NCBI RefSeq assembly: GCF_902499045.1
Contig: NZ_CABVPL010000020.1
Span: forward strand, 41,658-105,657
From: Burkholderia latens
Lineage (GTDB): Bacteria; Pseudomonadota; Gammaproteobacteria; Burkholderiales; Burkholderiaceae
DNA: 64,000 nucleotides
Direction of reading: 5' to 3'
The position numbers and the translations under genes were made by a program. How positions within the stretch are numbered: the first letter of the stretch is position 1; each line of letters opens with the position of its first letter. This document shows positions 18,850 through 27,703 of the stretch, one piece after another. Below the pieces are notes generated by a model that did no database searches, was not told the origin of the DNA, and saw only the letters and a list, made by a program, of their open reading frames with translations.

Positions 18850-19868
18850 CGTCAGCCCGCCGCCGCACGATGCTCGCCGCCGGCCTCGGCATGCTGGGCG
18901 CGCTCGGCGCGCCGTCGCTGGTGCGCGCGAAGCCGCGCACGGTGCGGATCTCGAAGGGTTATGGCGTGCTGTATCTGCCGCTGCTCGTGATGGAGAAGCA
19001 GCGGCTGTTCGAGCGGCACGCGGCGCGGCACGGGCTGCGCGACGTCGCGGTCGAATGGGTGCTGCTCGACGGCGGCAATTCCGTCAACGACGCGATGATG
19101 GCCGGCACGCTCGACTTCGCGGGTGCCGGCGCGCCGGGTTTCATCGAGCTGTGGGCGCGGGCGCGTGGCATTCCGAACGTCGAGGTGATCGGCATCAGCG
19201 GATTGTCGACGACGTCGCTGTCGCTCAACGCGAACCGTCCCGGTCTCGCGTCGCTGCGCGACTTCACGCCGTCCGACCGGATCGCGGTGCCGGGCATCCG
19301 CACGTCGCTGTCGGCGGTCGTGCTGCAGATGGTCGCGAGCCGGCAACTCGGCGCCCGGCATTTCGCGCAACTGGATTCGATCACCGTGAACCTGCCGCAT
19401 CCGCAGGCGATGCAGGCGCTGATTCGGCGCGAGAGCGGCGTCACCGCGCACTTCACGTCGCCGCCGTTCTCGACGCTCGAGTTGCGGCAGCCGGGCATTC
19501 ATCGCGTCGTGAACTCGATCGACGTGCTCGGCCCGATGACGCTCGACGTCGTGTTCGCGCCGAAGCGGCTCGTCGATGCGGAGCCCGCGCTCGCCAGCGC
19601 GTTCCTCGGCGCGCTCGACGAAGCGAACCGGCTGATCGCGCAGGACCCGCGCACGGCGGCCGCGTTGTATGCGGCGTCGTCGGGTGTCGGCGTGTCGCAC
19701 GACGACGTGATGCGGATGCTCGCCGCGCCGGACACGCGGTTCTCGGTGCGGCCGAACCAGCTGATGGACTACGTCGAGTTCCTGTATCTCGCCGGCACGA
19801 TCAAGGCGAAGCCGCGCGCGTGGCACGAGATGTTCGCGCCGATGCTCGACGATTACCCGAGCGGCTGA
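18843..19868 (+). CDS. NitT/TauT-type ABC substrate-binding protein, without ABC partners
   Basis: A 341-residue periplasmic binding protein of the SsuA/NMT1-like class. The N-terminus has an RRR-containing, twin-arginine-like or Sec signal (RRRTMLAAGLGMLGALGAPSLVRA), then TVRISKGYGVLYLPLLVMEKQRLFERHAA, typical of this family. No permease or ATPase gene for this class is adjacent. Instead an MFS transporter follows 113 bp downstream in the same direction. It could feed a distant importer or act as a sensor ligand-binding partner for the adjacent TctE-like kinase; the latter is speculative. Confidence 0.85.
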   Translation: MLTSARRRTMLAAGLGMLGALGAPSLVRAKPRTVRISKGYGVLYLPLLVMEKQRLFERHAARHGLRDVAVEWVLLDGGNSVNDAMMAGTLDFAGAGAPGFIELWARARGIPNVEVIGISGLSTTSLSLNANRPGLASLRDFTPSDRIAVPGIRTSLSAVVLQMVASRQLGARHFAQLDSITVNLPHPQAMQALIRRESGVTAHFTSPPFSTLELRQPGIHRVVNSIDVLGPMTLDVVFAPKRLVDAEPALASAFLGALDEANRLIAQDPRTAAALYAASSGVGVSHDDVMRMLAAPDTRFSVRPNQLMDYVEFLYLAGTIKAKPRAWHEMFAPMLDDYPSG

Positions 19869-19981
19869 CGGCTTCCATCCGACAGCCGGCCACGATTTCC
19901 TCGAACACCATGGCGCACGCGCGTTCGTCGCGCGCGGCGCCGAATCAACCGACAAGCAACCGATTCACGGAGGAGCCCGCA

Positions 19982-21295
19982 GTGAATGCCACCACCGAAA
20001 CCCTGGACCCCGCGTCCGCCGAAGAGCAGCGCATCATGTCGAAGATGGCGCGGCGCCTGCTGCCCATCCTCGTCGTGATGTTCCTGATCGCGTTCATCGA
20101 CCGGCAGAACGTCGGCTTCGCGAAACTGCAGATGGTGCACAGCCTCGGGATGACCGAGGCCGCGTTCGGTCTCGCGTCGTCGCTGTTCTTCATCGGCTAC
20201 CTGCTGTTCGAGGTGCCGAGCACGCTCGCGTTGCATCGCTACGGCGCCCGCGTGTGGCTCGCGCGGATCATGCTGACGTGGGGACTCATCACCGTGCTGA
20301 TGGGCTTCACGACGTCGATGCCCGCGTTCTGTTCGCTGCGCTTTCTGCTCGGGATCGCCGAAGCCGGCTTCTATCCAGGCGTGATCTATTACCTGACGCT
20401 GTGGTTCCCGCAGAGCTACCGCGCGAAGGTGCTCGGCATCTTCACGCTCGGCAGTGCGCTCGCGAACATGCTCGGATCGCTGGTCGGCGGCGTATTGCTG
20501 AGCCTGAACGGCGTGTGGGGGCTCGCGGGCTGGCAGTGGGTGTTCGTGGCGACGGGTCTGCCGGCCGTGATCGTCGCGATCGTCGTGTTCCGCGTGCTGC
20601 CGGCGTCGTTCCGCGAAGCGCCGTTCCTCGACGAGCGCGAGAAGCAGATCGTCGCGGCCGCGCTGGAGCGCGAGAAGCCGACGCATGCCGAGCATGCGCA
20701 GCCGTGGAAGGCGCTGCTCGATCCGCGCGTGATGCTGTTCGCGGCGACTTACATGCTGATGTCGACGTCGCTGTACGGCGTCACGTACTGGCTGCCGACG
20801 CTCGTGAAATCGTTCGGCGTGTCGAGCACGACGAACGGCTTCCTGAGCATGCTGCCGTGGGCGCTCGCGGTGGTGCTGCTCGTGTGGCTGCCGTCGAAGC
20901 TGCGCCGCGCGAAGAGCATCCTGCGCACGATCGCGATCGTCGCGGCGCTCGGTGCGCTCGGCTTCCTGCTGAGCCTCGTGCTGCCGTCGACGCCGTTGCG
21001 CTTCATCGCGCTCGTGCTCGGCGGTGCATGCATTCCGCTGCTGTATCCGTGCTTCTGGTCGATGCCGCCGCGTTACTTCACCGGCGCGCGTGCGGCGGCG
21101 AGCGTCGCGGCAATCAACTCGATCGGCAACCTCGGCGGCTTCTTCAGCCAGAACCTGATGCCGTTCGCCGGCAAGGCGACGGGCACCGCATTCGGGCCGA
21201 TGATCGTGCCGATCGTGTGCCTCGCGTTGCTCGGGATCGGCGCGCTGGTCGCGTGGACGCGTTCGGAGCGCGGGATGGTGGCGGCGCGGGCGTGA
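19982..21295 (+). CDS. MFS transporter, anion:cation symporter (phthalate permease-like) family
   Basis: A 437-residue 12-span carrier. The N-terminal RQNVGFAKLQM after the first TM, and RYGARVWLARIMLTWG with LRFLLGIAEAGFYPGVIYYLTLWFP, are typical of the ACS family that moves tartrate, glucarate, phthalate and similar organic anions with protons. GTG 19982 is taken as start because GGAGGAG precedes it; an in-frame ATG at 19910 lacks such a site. It probably shares a transcript with the upstream binding-protein gene. The substrate is unknown but likely a carboxylate. Confidence 0.88.
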   Translation: MNATTETLDPASAEEQRIMSKMARRLLPILVVMFLIAFIDRQNVGFAKLQMVHSLGMTEAAFGLASSLFFIGYLLFEVPSTLALHRYGARVWLARIMLTWGLITVLMGFTTSMPAFCSLRFLLGIAEAGFYPGVIYYLTLWFPQSYRAKVLGIFTLGSALANMLGSLVGGVLLSLNGVWGLAGWQWVFVATGLPAVIVAIVVFRVLPASFREAPFLDEREKQIVAAALEREKPTHAEHAQPWKALLDPRVMLFAATYMLMSTSLYGVTYWLPTLVKSFGVSSTTNGFLSMLPWALAVVLLVWLPSKLRRAKSILRTIAIVAALGALGFLLSLVLPSTPLRFIALVLGGACIPLLYPCFWSMPPRYFTGARAAASVAAINSIGNLGGFFSQNLMPFAGKATGTAFGPMIVPIVCLALLGIGALVAWTRSERGMVAARA

Positions 21296-21325
21296 GCGTC
21301 CCGTCGGCGGTCCGCGTTGACCGCT

Positions 21326-23128
21326 TTACCCGTTCGTCCCCGGCGCGTCCGTTCCTTCATGCGCGACCGTCACATGCGTGGACGACACCGGAATATCCAC
21401 CTCCACCGTCGTTCCTTCGCCGAGCGTCGTATCGATCCGCAGCGTGCCGCCGACGAGATACGCGCGCTCGCGCAGCCCCACCAGCCCGAACGAAGCCGAC
21501 TTGCGCGGCGCGCCCGGATCGAAGCCCGCGCCGTCGTCGCGAATCGTCAGCGCGATCATCTCGTCGCGGTACAGGAGCTCGACGGTCGCGCATGACGCGG
21601 CCGCGTGCCGCGCGACGTTGGCAAGCGCCTCCTGCGCGATGCGGAACACGGCCGTCGCATACGGTTCGTCGAGCTGCAGTTCGCCCGGCTCGACGTGCAG
21701 TGTGCACGCCATCCCGTGACGGTTCCGGAAGTCCTGCACGAGCCATTGCATCGCGGCCGCGAACCCGAGATCGTCGAGCATCAGCGGACGCAGGTCGGAT
21801 GCAATGCGCCGCGTGGCCGTCACCGCGCCGCGCGCGAGCGCATGCATCGCCGCGATCTTGCGCGCGAGCAGCGCGTCGTCCTGCGGCACGCGATCGAGCA
21901 GCCATTCGAGATCGTTCTTCAGCGTCGCGAGGGTCTGCGCGAGTTCGTCGTGCAGTTCGCGCGCGATGCGCCGCTGTTCCGCCTCGCGCGCGGTCGCGCT
22001 GATCGCCGCGATCTCGCGCAGCTCCTCGCGCGACGCCTGCAGCGCGCGTTCGGCACGCACGCGCTCCTCGACTTCGCGCCGCAGGTCGCGGTTCGACGCG
22101 CTCAGTTGCGCGGTGCGCGCGGCGACGCGCTGTTCGAGCCGTTCGTTCGCGTCGTTGAGCTGCGCGCTCTTCTGCACGACGAGCAGATGCTGGTCGCGCG
22201 CACCGGCGAGCGCACGCACCGTCTGCGCATGCAGCCGGCCGTTCTCGAACAGCAGCGCGAACAGCACGATGCCCGACGCGACGAGACCGTAGGTGCGGCC
22301 GGCGTAGAAGCCGAGATCGAAGCGCCCATGGTTCAGCATCGATGCCAGCGCGATGTCGAACAGCCACGCGACGAGCACGATCATCACCCACAGGTCCAGC
22401 ACCGAATGGCGGCGCCGCTGCCGCCACATCAGCACGAGCGCGCCGAGGTTGAGCGTCCATACGATGACGATCGCGTCGGTCATCGTCGGCGTCATCCGGT
22501 TGCCCTGCATGATCCGCGGCAGCAGGTCGTGGCCGGCGGTCGCGAGCAGCGCGAGCGCGGCGGTCGCGCCGCCCGTGAGCACGATGCACAGCACGATCGG
22601 AATCGCGGCGCGGCGCTGCTCGAGCGACGCCGGGCGCGCACGCGACGCCGCGCGCAGCAGCACGTACGCGGCGACCGCCAGCGGAAAGCCGCCGTGCCAG
22701 AACAGATACAGCCACGCGGTGGTCTGTTCGCCCGCGCCGAGCAGGCCCGTCGGCGTGAACAGCCCCGGAAAGGTCAGCATGTGCGTGCCGGCCATGAAGC
22801 CCGTGAACAGGTAGCCGCCGGCGAGCGCGAGCAGCGATTTCTCGCGCAGGATCGCGTACTGGCCGAGCAGCAGGCCGGCCGTCACCATGTCGTTGACGAC
22901 GATCGCCGACTGGTACACGGGAATGAAGCCCCACACGCGAGCAAGCGGCATGCCGGCGAACGGCGCGATCGCGACGAAGATCAGCGCCGACACGAGCACC
23001 GTCGCGATCGCGAGCCGCCGCTCGCGCCGGCCGGGCGGCAGCGACGACATGAACAGGCGCGACGGGTCCGGCGCGTCGTTATCGTCGTCGCCGCCGGCGG
23101 CGGAGCGGAAGCGCAACGCGCCCATCAT
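21326..23128 (-). CDS. Sensor histidine kinase with MASE4-like membrane domain, NarX-type core
   Basis: A 600-residue kinase. Residues about 38-295 contain roughly eight hydrophobic spans resembling the MASE4 integral sensory domain. A coiled-coil segment covers about 310-380. The HisKA_3 dimerisation box is RRIARELHDELAQTLATL with the phosphorylated H393, and the ATPase domain carries ALANVARHA, DDGAGFD and GLVGLRERA. The TGA/ATG overlap with the regulator gene is 4 bp. Substrates of MASE4 sensors are not established. The pair is convergent with the MFS gene and may be unrelated to it. Confidence 0.88.
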   Translation of the reverse strand: MMGALRFRSAAGGDDDNDAPDPSRLFMSSLPPGRRERRLAIATVLVSALIFVAIAPFAGMPLARVWGFIPVYQSAIVVNDMVTAGLLLGQYAILREKSLLALAGGYLFTGFMAGTHMLTFPGLFTPTGLLGAGEQTTAWLYLFWHGGFPLAVAAYVLLRAASRARPASLEQRRAAIPIVLCIVLTGGATAALALLATAGHDLLPRIMQGNRMTPTMTDAIVIVWTLNLGALVLMWRQRRRHSVLDLWVMIVLVAWLFDIALASMLNHGRFDLGFYAGRTYGLVASGIVLFALLFENGRLHAQTVRALAGARDQHLLVVQKSAQLNDANERLEQRVAARTAQLSASNRDLRREVEERVRAERALQASREELREIAAISATAREAEQRRIARELHDELAQTLATLKNDLEWLLDRVPQDDALLARKIAAMHALARGAVTATRRIASDLRPLMLDDLGFAAAMQWLVQDFRNRHGMACTLHVEPGELQLDEPYATAVFRIAQEALANVARHAAASCATVELLYRDEMIALTIRDDGAGFDPGAPRKSASFGLVGLRERAYLVGGTLRIDTTLGEGTTVEVDIPVSSTHVTVAHEGTDAPGTNG

Positions 23129-23772
23129 GCGTCGCCGACGTCGAGGTCGAGAGCGTGGCGCACCGCGTAGCGCACCAGCGCGGCTTCGTGCGGCAGGTCC
23201 ATCTTCTCGAGGATGCGCGTCTTGTACGTGCTGACCGTCTTCGCGCTCAGCGTGAGGTCCGATGCGATTCGCGTGACCGTCTGGCCGGCGACGATGCGGC
23301 GCATCACGTCGAGCTCCCGCGCCGACAACCGTTCGTGCGGCAGCATGCCGGCCGGCGAGCGCAGCGTGCGCGCGAGACTTTCGGCCGCCGACGGGCTCAC
23401 GTAGACGCCGCCCGCCGCGACCTTCGCGACTGCCTCGACGAGCTCCGTGGCCGCGCTGTCCTTCGTCAGGTAGCCGGTCGCGCCGGCCTTGAACGCGCGC
23501 GCCGCGTACTGCGTCTCCGCGTGCATGGTCAGCACCATCATCCGCAGCGACGGCGCATGCGTCTTGATCAGCCGGATCAGATCGATGCCGGTCGGCCCCG
23601 GCATCGACAGGTCGAGCAGCAGCACGTCGGCGATGCGGCGCTCGGCCAGCGCGAGCGTGGCGGCGCCGTCGCTCGCTTCGCCGACGACTTCGAATCCGCC
23701 GGCCGCTTCCAGGATGTGACGCAGCCCGTCCCGCATGACTGCGTGATCGTCAGCCAGAATTACCCTGATCAT
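23125..23772 (-). CDS. NarL/LuxR-type response regulator
   Basis: A 215-residue regulator with a receiver domain (ADDHAVMRDGL, phosphoacceptor D54 in LLLDLSMPG, T in VLTMHAE, K in YLTKDSA) and a C-terminal LuxR-type HTH (LSARELDVMRRIVAGQTVTRIASDLTLSAKTVSTYKTRILEKM). It is the first gene of the unit with the downstream histidine kinase. Target genes are not obvious. The AT-rich stretch upstream is its probable promoter. Confidence 0.92.
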   Translation of the reverse strand: MIRVILADDHAVMRDGLRHILEAAGGFEVVGEASDGAATLALAERRIADVLLLDLSMPGPTGIDLIRLIKTHAPSLRMMVLTMHAETQYAARAFKAGATGYLTKDSAATELVEAVAKVAAGGVYVSPSAAESLARTLRSPAGMLPHERLSARELDVMRRIVAGQTVTRIASDLTLSAKTVSTYKTRILEKMDLPHEAALVRYAVRHALDLDVGDA

Positions 23773-24039
23773 CTAGCGACCTCTTCGGGATGGCGCCGCG
23801 GGCTGCGCTGCCGGGTGTCGCCGCGGCCGTTCTTCTGATCAATATATTCCGCCGAAGCGGGAAATGCTGCATCTGAAGGAAATTTTTGAGACATCCGGGG
23901 GGCGAATGTATCTTGAAAGGAAATAGTCCGCGCGAAATGGTACAAGCCCCGCGGCCAGACGGGGCCGGCATTCCGGCTGAGCCGCGTTCTTTCGGCGGCC
24001 CCGGCGCCTCGCGGCTCACGCCGATTAGGAGATAAACTG
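23773..24039. promoter_or_regulatory. AT-enriched divergent promoter region
   Basis: This gap between the minus-strand response regulator and the plus-strand HExxH gene contains an AT-enriched stretch at about 23840-23940. The base composition suits a promoter, but I could not assign a -35/-10 pair with confidence. No gene is supported here. Confidence 0.35.
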
Positions 24040-24078
24040 GTGCCCGATTGCACTGTTCCGCCCGCAGGAGCACTCACG

Positions 24079-24531
24079 ATGATCGACCTCGCCGAGATAC
24101 TGCCGTCCGCGCTGCCCGATGCCGTCGCGTGGGCAGGTGCGCAAGCGGCGCACGGGCTCGCAAGCGGTGTGCCGCTGACGCCTGCGCAGGCCGACGACGC
24201 GCGCGCCGTGGGCGTCGCGCAGCCGGAGCGGATTCGCGTCGTGATCGTCGACCGGCTGCCGTTTCCGGACACGCCGGCGCTGGGCGCGATCGCGCGCGAC
24301 ACCGGGCTGCTGTCGCCCGGAACGATCGGCCTCACGCTCGGCCATGCGGTGTTCGTGCTGCGCGGCCACGACACGCGACGCCTGCTTACCCATGAATTCC
24401 GCCATGTGCATCAGTACGAGGCAGCCGGGTCGATCGGTGCGTTTCTCGCGCGCTATCTGCACGAGATTGCAACCGTCGGCTATCACGACGCGCCGCTCGA
24501 AGCCGACGCGCGGCAGCACGAGTTCGACTGA
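24079..24531 (+). CDS. Small protein with an HExxH-like motif
   Basis: A 150-residue protein from ATG 24079 (AGGAG nine bases upstream). A GTG at 24040 with its own AGGAG would add 13 residues, so the start is uncertain. Near the C-terminus it carries LLTHEFRHVHQYE, an HExxH-type zinc-peptidase motif (HEFRH) followed by acidic residues, in the style of DUF4157-like minimal metallopeptidases. The central LGHAVFVLRGHD segment is compact and non-membrane. Function is unrecognised. It lies 102 bp before the DedA/LssY gene in the same direction and is probably co-transcribed. Confidence 0.65.
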   Translation: MIDLAEILPSALPDAVAWAGAQAAHGLASGVPLTPAQADDARAVGVAQPERIRVVIVDRLPFPDTPALGAIARDTGLLSPGTIGLTLGHAVFVLRGHDTRRLLTHEFRHVHQYEAAGSIGAFLARYLHEIATVGYHDAPLEADARQHEFD

Positions 24532-24633
24532 CGCCGCCGGCCGCCGCGAACGCACGCACGTGCCGATGAACGCTCCCGACGCCCCCGCCGGCCCGCTGCA
24601 CGCGCCCGGCGCCGTCACGCCGCGCGGCCCGCG

Positions 24634-26652
24634 ATGAGCGAGACGATCCACGCGTGGCTCGGCGCGATCGGCGCCCATCCGGCGCTCGTGCTGGCGATCG
24701 TGTTCGCCACCGCCTGTGCGGAGGCGATCGCGCTGATCGGCACGGTCGTGCCGGCCGGCGCGGTGATGTTCGCTGCCGGCACGCTGATCGGCGCGGGCGC
24801 GCTCGATGCGTGGACGACGATCGGCGTCGCGGCCGCCGGCGCGATCGCCGGCGACGGGATCAGCTACGAGCTCGGACGGCGCTACCGCGGCGCGGTGCGC
24901 AACGGCTGGGTCAGGCTGGGTTACGCGGATGCCTATGCGCGCGGCGAGCAGTTCGTGTTGCGCCACGGGATGAAGAGCATCGTGCTCGCGCGCTTCCTGG
25001 CGCCGGTGCGCGCGGTCGTGCCGGTCGTGGTGGGCTGCGCGACACTGCCGCGCCGTTCGTTCTATCCGGTCAACGTCGTGTCGGCGCTGATCTGGGCGCC
25101 CGTGCACGTCGCACCGGGCATCCTGTTCGGTGCATCGGCCGCGCTCGCCGCGGCGATCAGCGTGCGGGTCGCCGCGATCCTGCTTGTCGTCGCCGCGCTG
25201 GTCGCGCTCGTGTGGATCGGCGTGCGTGTCGCACTGCGGCGCGGCTGGCCGTTGCTGTGCCGTGCGGCCGCCGCGGCCATCCATGCCTGCATGGAGCACT
25301 GGCCGCGCTTCGGCGCGTGGCTGCACGACGCGATCGTGAAGGTGCGCCGCCTGCCGGGCGCGGTGCCCGTGTTCGCGCTGCTGTTCGTCGGCTGCGTATG
25401 GCTGTTCGCCCGCATCGTGCAGGACGTCGTCGCGAACGATCCGCTGATGCACGCCGACATCGCACTCTATGCGTTCCTGCAGAACCTGCGCACGCCACCC
25501 GTCGATGCGGCGATGCGCGCGCTCGCAGTGCTGCACGGCCACGATACGGGGCTGATCGTCGCGGCCGCGTTCCTCGTATGGCTATTGATTCATCGCTGCT
25601 GGTGGACGGCGGCGTGGTGGCTCGGCACGATCGGCATCGCGGTCGTGCTCGTGCCGGCGTTCGGCGTCGGCCTGCCCGGCACGACGCCCGCGAGCCTGCC
25701 GCCCGGCGCGCCGCACATGCCGCTGGCCGACGCCGATGCGGCGTTCGCGATGCTCGCGAGCAGCGGCATCGGCTGGGTGCTGACGCGCGACCGGCCCGCG
25801 CTGTGGCGCATTCCGGTCGTGACGGCGGTCGTGCTGTGGATCGTGCTCGGCGGCTTCGCGCGGCTGTACGTCGGCGAGACGTGGCTGTCGGGGCTGCTCG
25901 GCGGATGGAGCCTCGGGCTCGGATGGTTCGCGGTGCTGGCGGGCGCGTATGCGTACTGGCAGGTGCGCGAGCACGTGCAGCCGCGCGGCGCGCTCGTCGC
26001 CGTGCTCGTCGTGCTCGCGACGGCCGGCGTATGGACGGTGCCCGCGCAATGGCAGCTCGATCGCGCGGCGCGTCCGCATGGGGGCGACGTCGTCGCGATG
26101 ACCGTCGATCAGTGGCTGCGCGGCGGCTGGCAACGCGTGCCGACGCGGCGCACCGAGATCGGCGGCGATCGCGAGGAACATCTGTCGCTGCAGTGGTGCG
26201 CGACGTCGGACACGCTCGACCGCCATCTTGCGCTGGCCGGCTGGCAGCGCGCGACGCCGTGGTCGCCCGCGACCGCGCTGCGCTGGTTGCTGCCGCAGGC
26301 GCCGGCCGATGCGTTGCCGGTGCTGCCGCGCTACACGCACGGCGAGAGCACGCGCCGCGTGTTCGTGCGCGTCGATCCGGCGCATCCGGACAGCCGGCTC
26401 GTGTTGCGGCTGTGGCGGTATCCGTACGTGCTGCAGGATGCGCTCGGGACGCGGCCGCTGTGGTACGGCGCGCTGTATCGCGAGACGCTGCATCGGCCTG
26501 CGCGGTTGATGACGTTCGTACGCACGGCGACGGTCGACGATGCGGCGACGATCGCGCAGGCGCTCAACGTCGAGCCGAGAATCGAACAGCCGCCGGCGGG
26601 GATGAGCACGGCGCCGCGCGCGATGCTGCTCGTGTGGATGGTGCAGCCGTGA
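24634..26652 (+). CDS. DedA / PAP2-like / LssY-like three-part membrane protein
   Basis: A 672-residue inner-membrane protein in three parts. Residues 1-200 are DedA-like (FLAPVRAVVPVVVGCATLPRRSFYPVNVVSALIWAPVHV). Residues about 230-455 form a PAP2-like six-span region. Residues about 490-672 form a soluble LssY C-terminal domain (DQWLRGGWQRVPTRRTEI to LVLRLWRYPYVLQD). DedA proteins are linked to undecaprenyl-phosphate and phospholipid scrambling, and PAP2 enzymes remove lipid phosphates. Here the PAP2 catalytic motifs are gone: the PSGH position reads ADADAAFAML and the SRLYLGVHWxxD position reads ARLYVGETWLSG. The middle domain is therefore probably non-catalytic. Confidence 0.87.
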   Translation: MSETIHAWLGAIGAHPALVLAIVFATACAEAIALIGTVVPAGAVMFAAGTLIGAGALDAWTTIGVAAAGAIAGDGISYELGRRYRGAVRNGWVRLGYADAYARGEQFVLRHGMKSIVLARFLAPVRAVVPVVVGCATLPRRSFYPVNVVSALIWAPVHVAPGILFGASAALAAAISVRVAAILLVVAALVALVWIGVRVALRRGWPLLCRAAAAAIHACMEHWPRFGAWLHDAIVKVRRLPGAVPVFALLFVGCVWLFARIVQDVVANDPLMHADIALYAFLQNLRTPPVDAAMRALAVLHGHDTGLIVAAAFLVWLLIHRCWWTAAWWLGTIGIAVVLVPAFGVGLPGTTPASLPPGAPHMPLADADAAFAMLASSGIGWVLTRDRPALWRIPVVTAVVLWIVLGGFARLYVGETWLSGLLGGWSLGLGWFAVLAGAYAYWQVREHVQPRGALVAVLVVLATAGVWTVPAQWQLDRAARPHGGDVVAMTVDQWLRGGWQRVPTRRTEIGGDREEHLSLQWCATSDTLDRHLALAGWQRATPWSPATALRWLLPQAPADALPVLPRYTHGESTRRVFVRVDPAHPDSRLVLRLWRYPYVLQDALGTRPLWYGALYRETLHRPARLMTFVRTATVDDAATIAQALNVEPRIEQPPAGMSTAPRAMLLVWMVQP

Positions 26653-26667
26653 AGCGCGCGTGCGACG

Positions 26668-26800
26668 TTACGCGTGCGACGGCCGGGACGGTTGCGCGGC
26701 GACGACGGACAGGCGCAGGCCGACCGTGTCGAGCACCGCGGGTAGCGTTTTGAGCGGGGGGGCCGTTCGGCGACGGCGAATAGAAGTATCGACGTGGCCG
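26668..26800 (-). pseudogene. Relic of a HigA-type addiction-module antidote gene
   Basis: The minus-strand frame ending at the TAA at 26668 reads LKTLPAVLDTVGLRLSV, the typical C-terminal helix of HTH antidote proteins (usually LxTLLxVLxALGLRLSV). Immediately upstream, in another frame, lies RYFYSPSPNG, matching the family's RRNFYRSLSPNGNP recognition segment. The two halves join at a seven-G run at about 26756-26763, consistent with a frameshift. No recognisable N-terminal half and no toxin partner remain. I infer a decayed toxin-antitoxin locus. Confidence 0.5.
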
Positions 26801-27185
26801 GGTGAGGTGTCGGATCGGGCCGATGAAGCGGAATGCACGCTGGTCGACGGCCGGATCGCGACGAAGCGCAACGTCAACGCGCTGCACGGGGAATGTGTCT
26901 GCCGCCTTCGCGGCTCCGGGTTTCGGCCATTGAGGGCGGCTTTCCGAACGACAATCATTCTTTCATTCGGCGCGTACGATGGCGATTCGGCCGGACGGTC
27001 GATCTCATTGGCGCCGACGGTGTGTTCGACGGCCGCGCATGCGGAGGGAGCGCGGCAATCTCGTTGGCAGTCCCCGGATGGAGCGACACGGCCAACGCGT
27101 TTCTGGCACCATCGCGCGATATGCCGCGGCACGCGGCTCTACTGTTGCGATGCCGTTTCAATCCCTCGCTTCGAAAGGACCCCGC
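26801..27185. other. Intergenic stretch without a supported gene
   Basis: About 385 bp between the antidote relic and the GNAT gene. Frames here are short and arginine-rich on both strands. It may contain further eroded pieces of the antidote gene and the promoter for the GNAT gene; AAAGGA precedes the ATG at 27186. Confidence 0.4.
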
Positions 27186-27695
27186 ATGATCACGCTTCGC
27201 CCGATGACCGAAGACGACTTTCCGCGCTTCTGGCCCACGTACCACGCGATCGTCGCCGCGCAGGAGACCTACGCATTCGATCCCGCACCGACGCGCGAAG
27301 CCGCGCGCGCGATCTGGCTCGACGCACCGCTCTGCACATGGGTGGCCGAAGAGGACGGCGTGCTGCTCGGCTCGTATTACCTGAAGGCGAACGCGGCCGG
27401 CCCCGGCAATCACGTGTGCAACTGCGGCTACATGGTCGACGAAGCCGCGCGCGGCAAGGGCGTCGCACGGCTGATGTGCGAACACTCGCAGCAGGTCGCG
27501 CGCGACCGCGGCTTCCTCGCGATGCAGTTCAACTCGGTGGTCGCGACGAACGAGGTCGCGGTCGCGCTGTGGCAGAAGCTCGGCTTCGACATCGTCGGCC
27601 GGCTGCCGCGCGCGTATCGTCACGCGCGGCTCGGCTTCGTCGATTGCCTCGTGATGTACAAATGGCTCGGCGACGCGGCGGCAGCCGGCGCCTGA
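27186..27695 (+). CDS. GNAT-family N-acetyltransferase
   Basis: A 169-residue acetyltransferase. It opens with MITLRPMTEDDFPRFWPTYHAIVAAQETYAFD and carries the acetyl-CoA binding loop EAARGKGVARLMCEH (Q/RxxGxG/A type) and a C-terminal NEVAVALWQKLGFDIVGRLPRA helix/strand typical of GNATs. The acceptor is unknown. It is convergent with the M29-like gene, with stop codons only 9 bp apart. The two genes could belong to one functional locus, but no shared promoter links them. Confidence 0.87.
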   Translation: MITLRPMTEDDFPRFWPTYHAIVAAQETYAFDPAPTREAARAIWLDAPLCTWVAEEDGVLLGSYYLKANAAGPGNHVCNCGYMVDEAARGKGVARLMCEHSQQVARDRGFLAMQFNSVVATNEVAVALWQKLGFDIVGRLPRAYRHARLGFVDCLVMYKWLGDAAAAGA

Positions 27696-27703
27696 TTCCG
27701 CAG

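Noticed and set aside
21605-23170. 521-codon plus-strand frame opposite the MASE4-like kinase
   Set aside because: Antisense of a well-supported kinase gene; low-complexity Arg/Glu/His composition.
24567-24637. Small ORF overlapping the DedA/LssY start
   Set aside because: Very short, Pro/Ala-rich, without a convincing ribosome-binding site.
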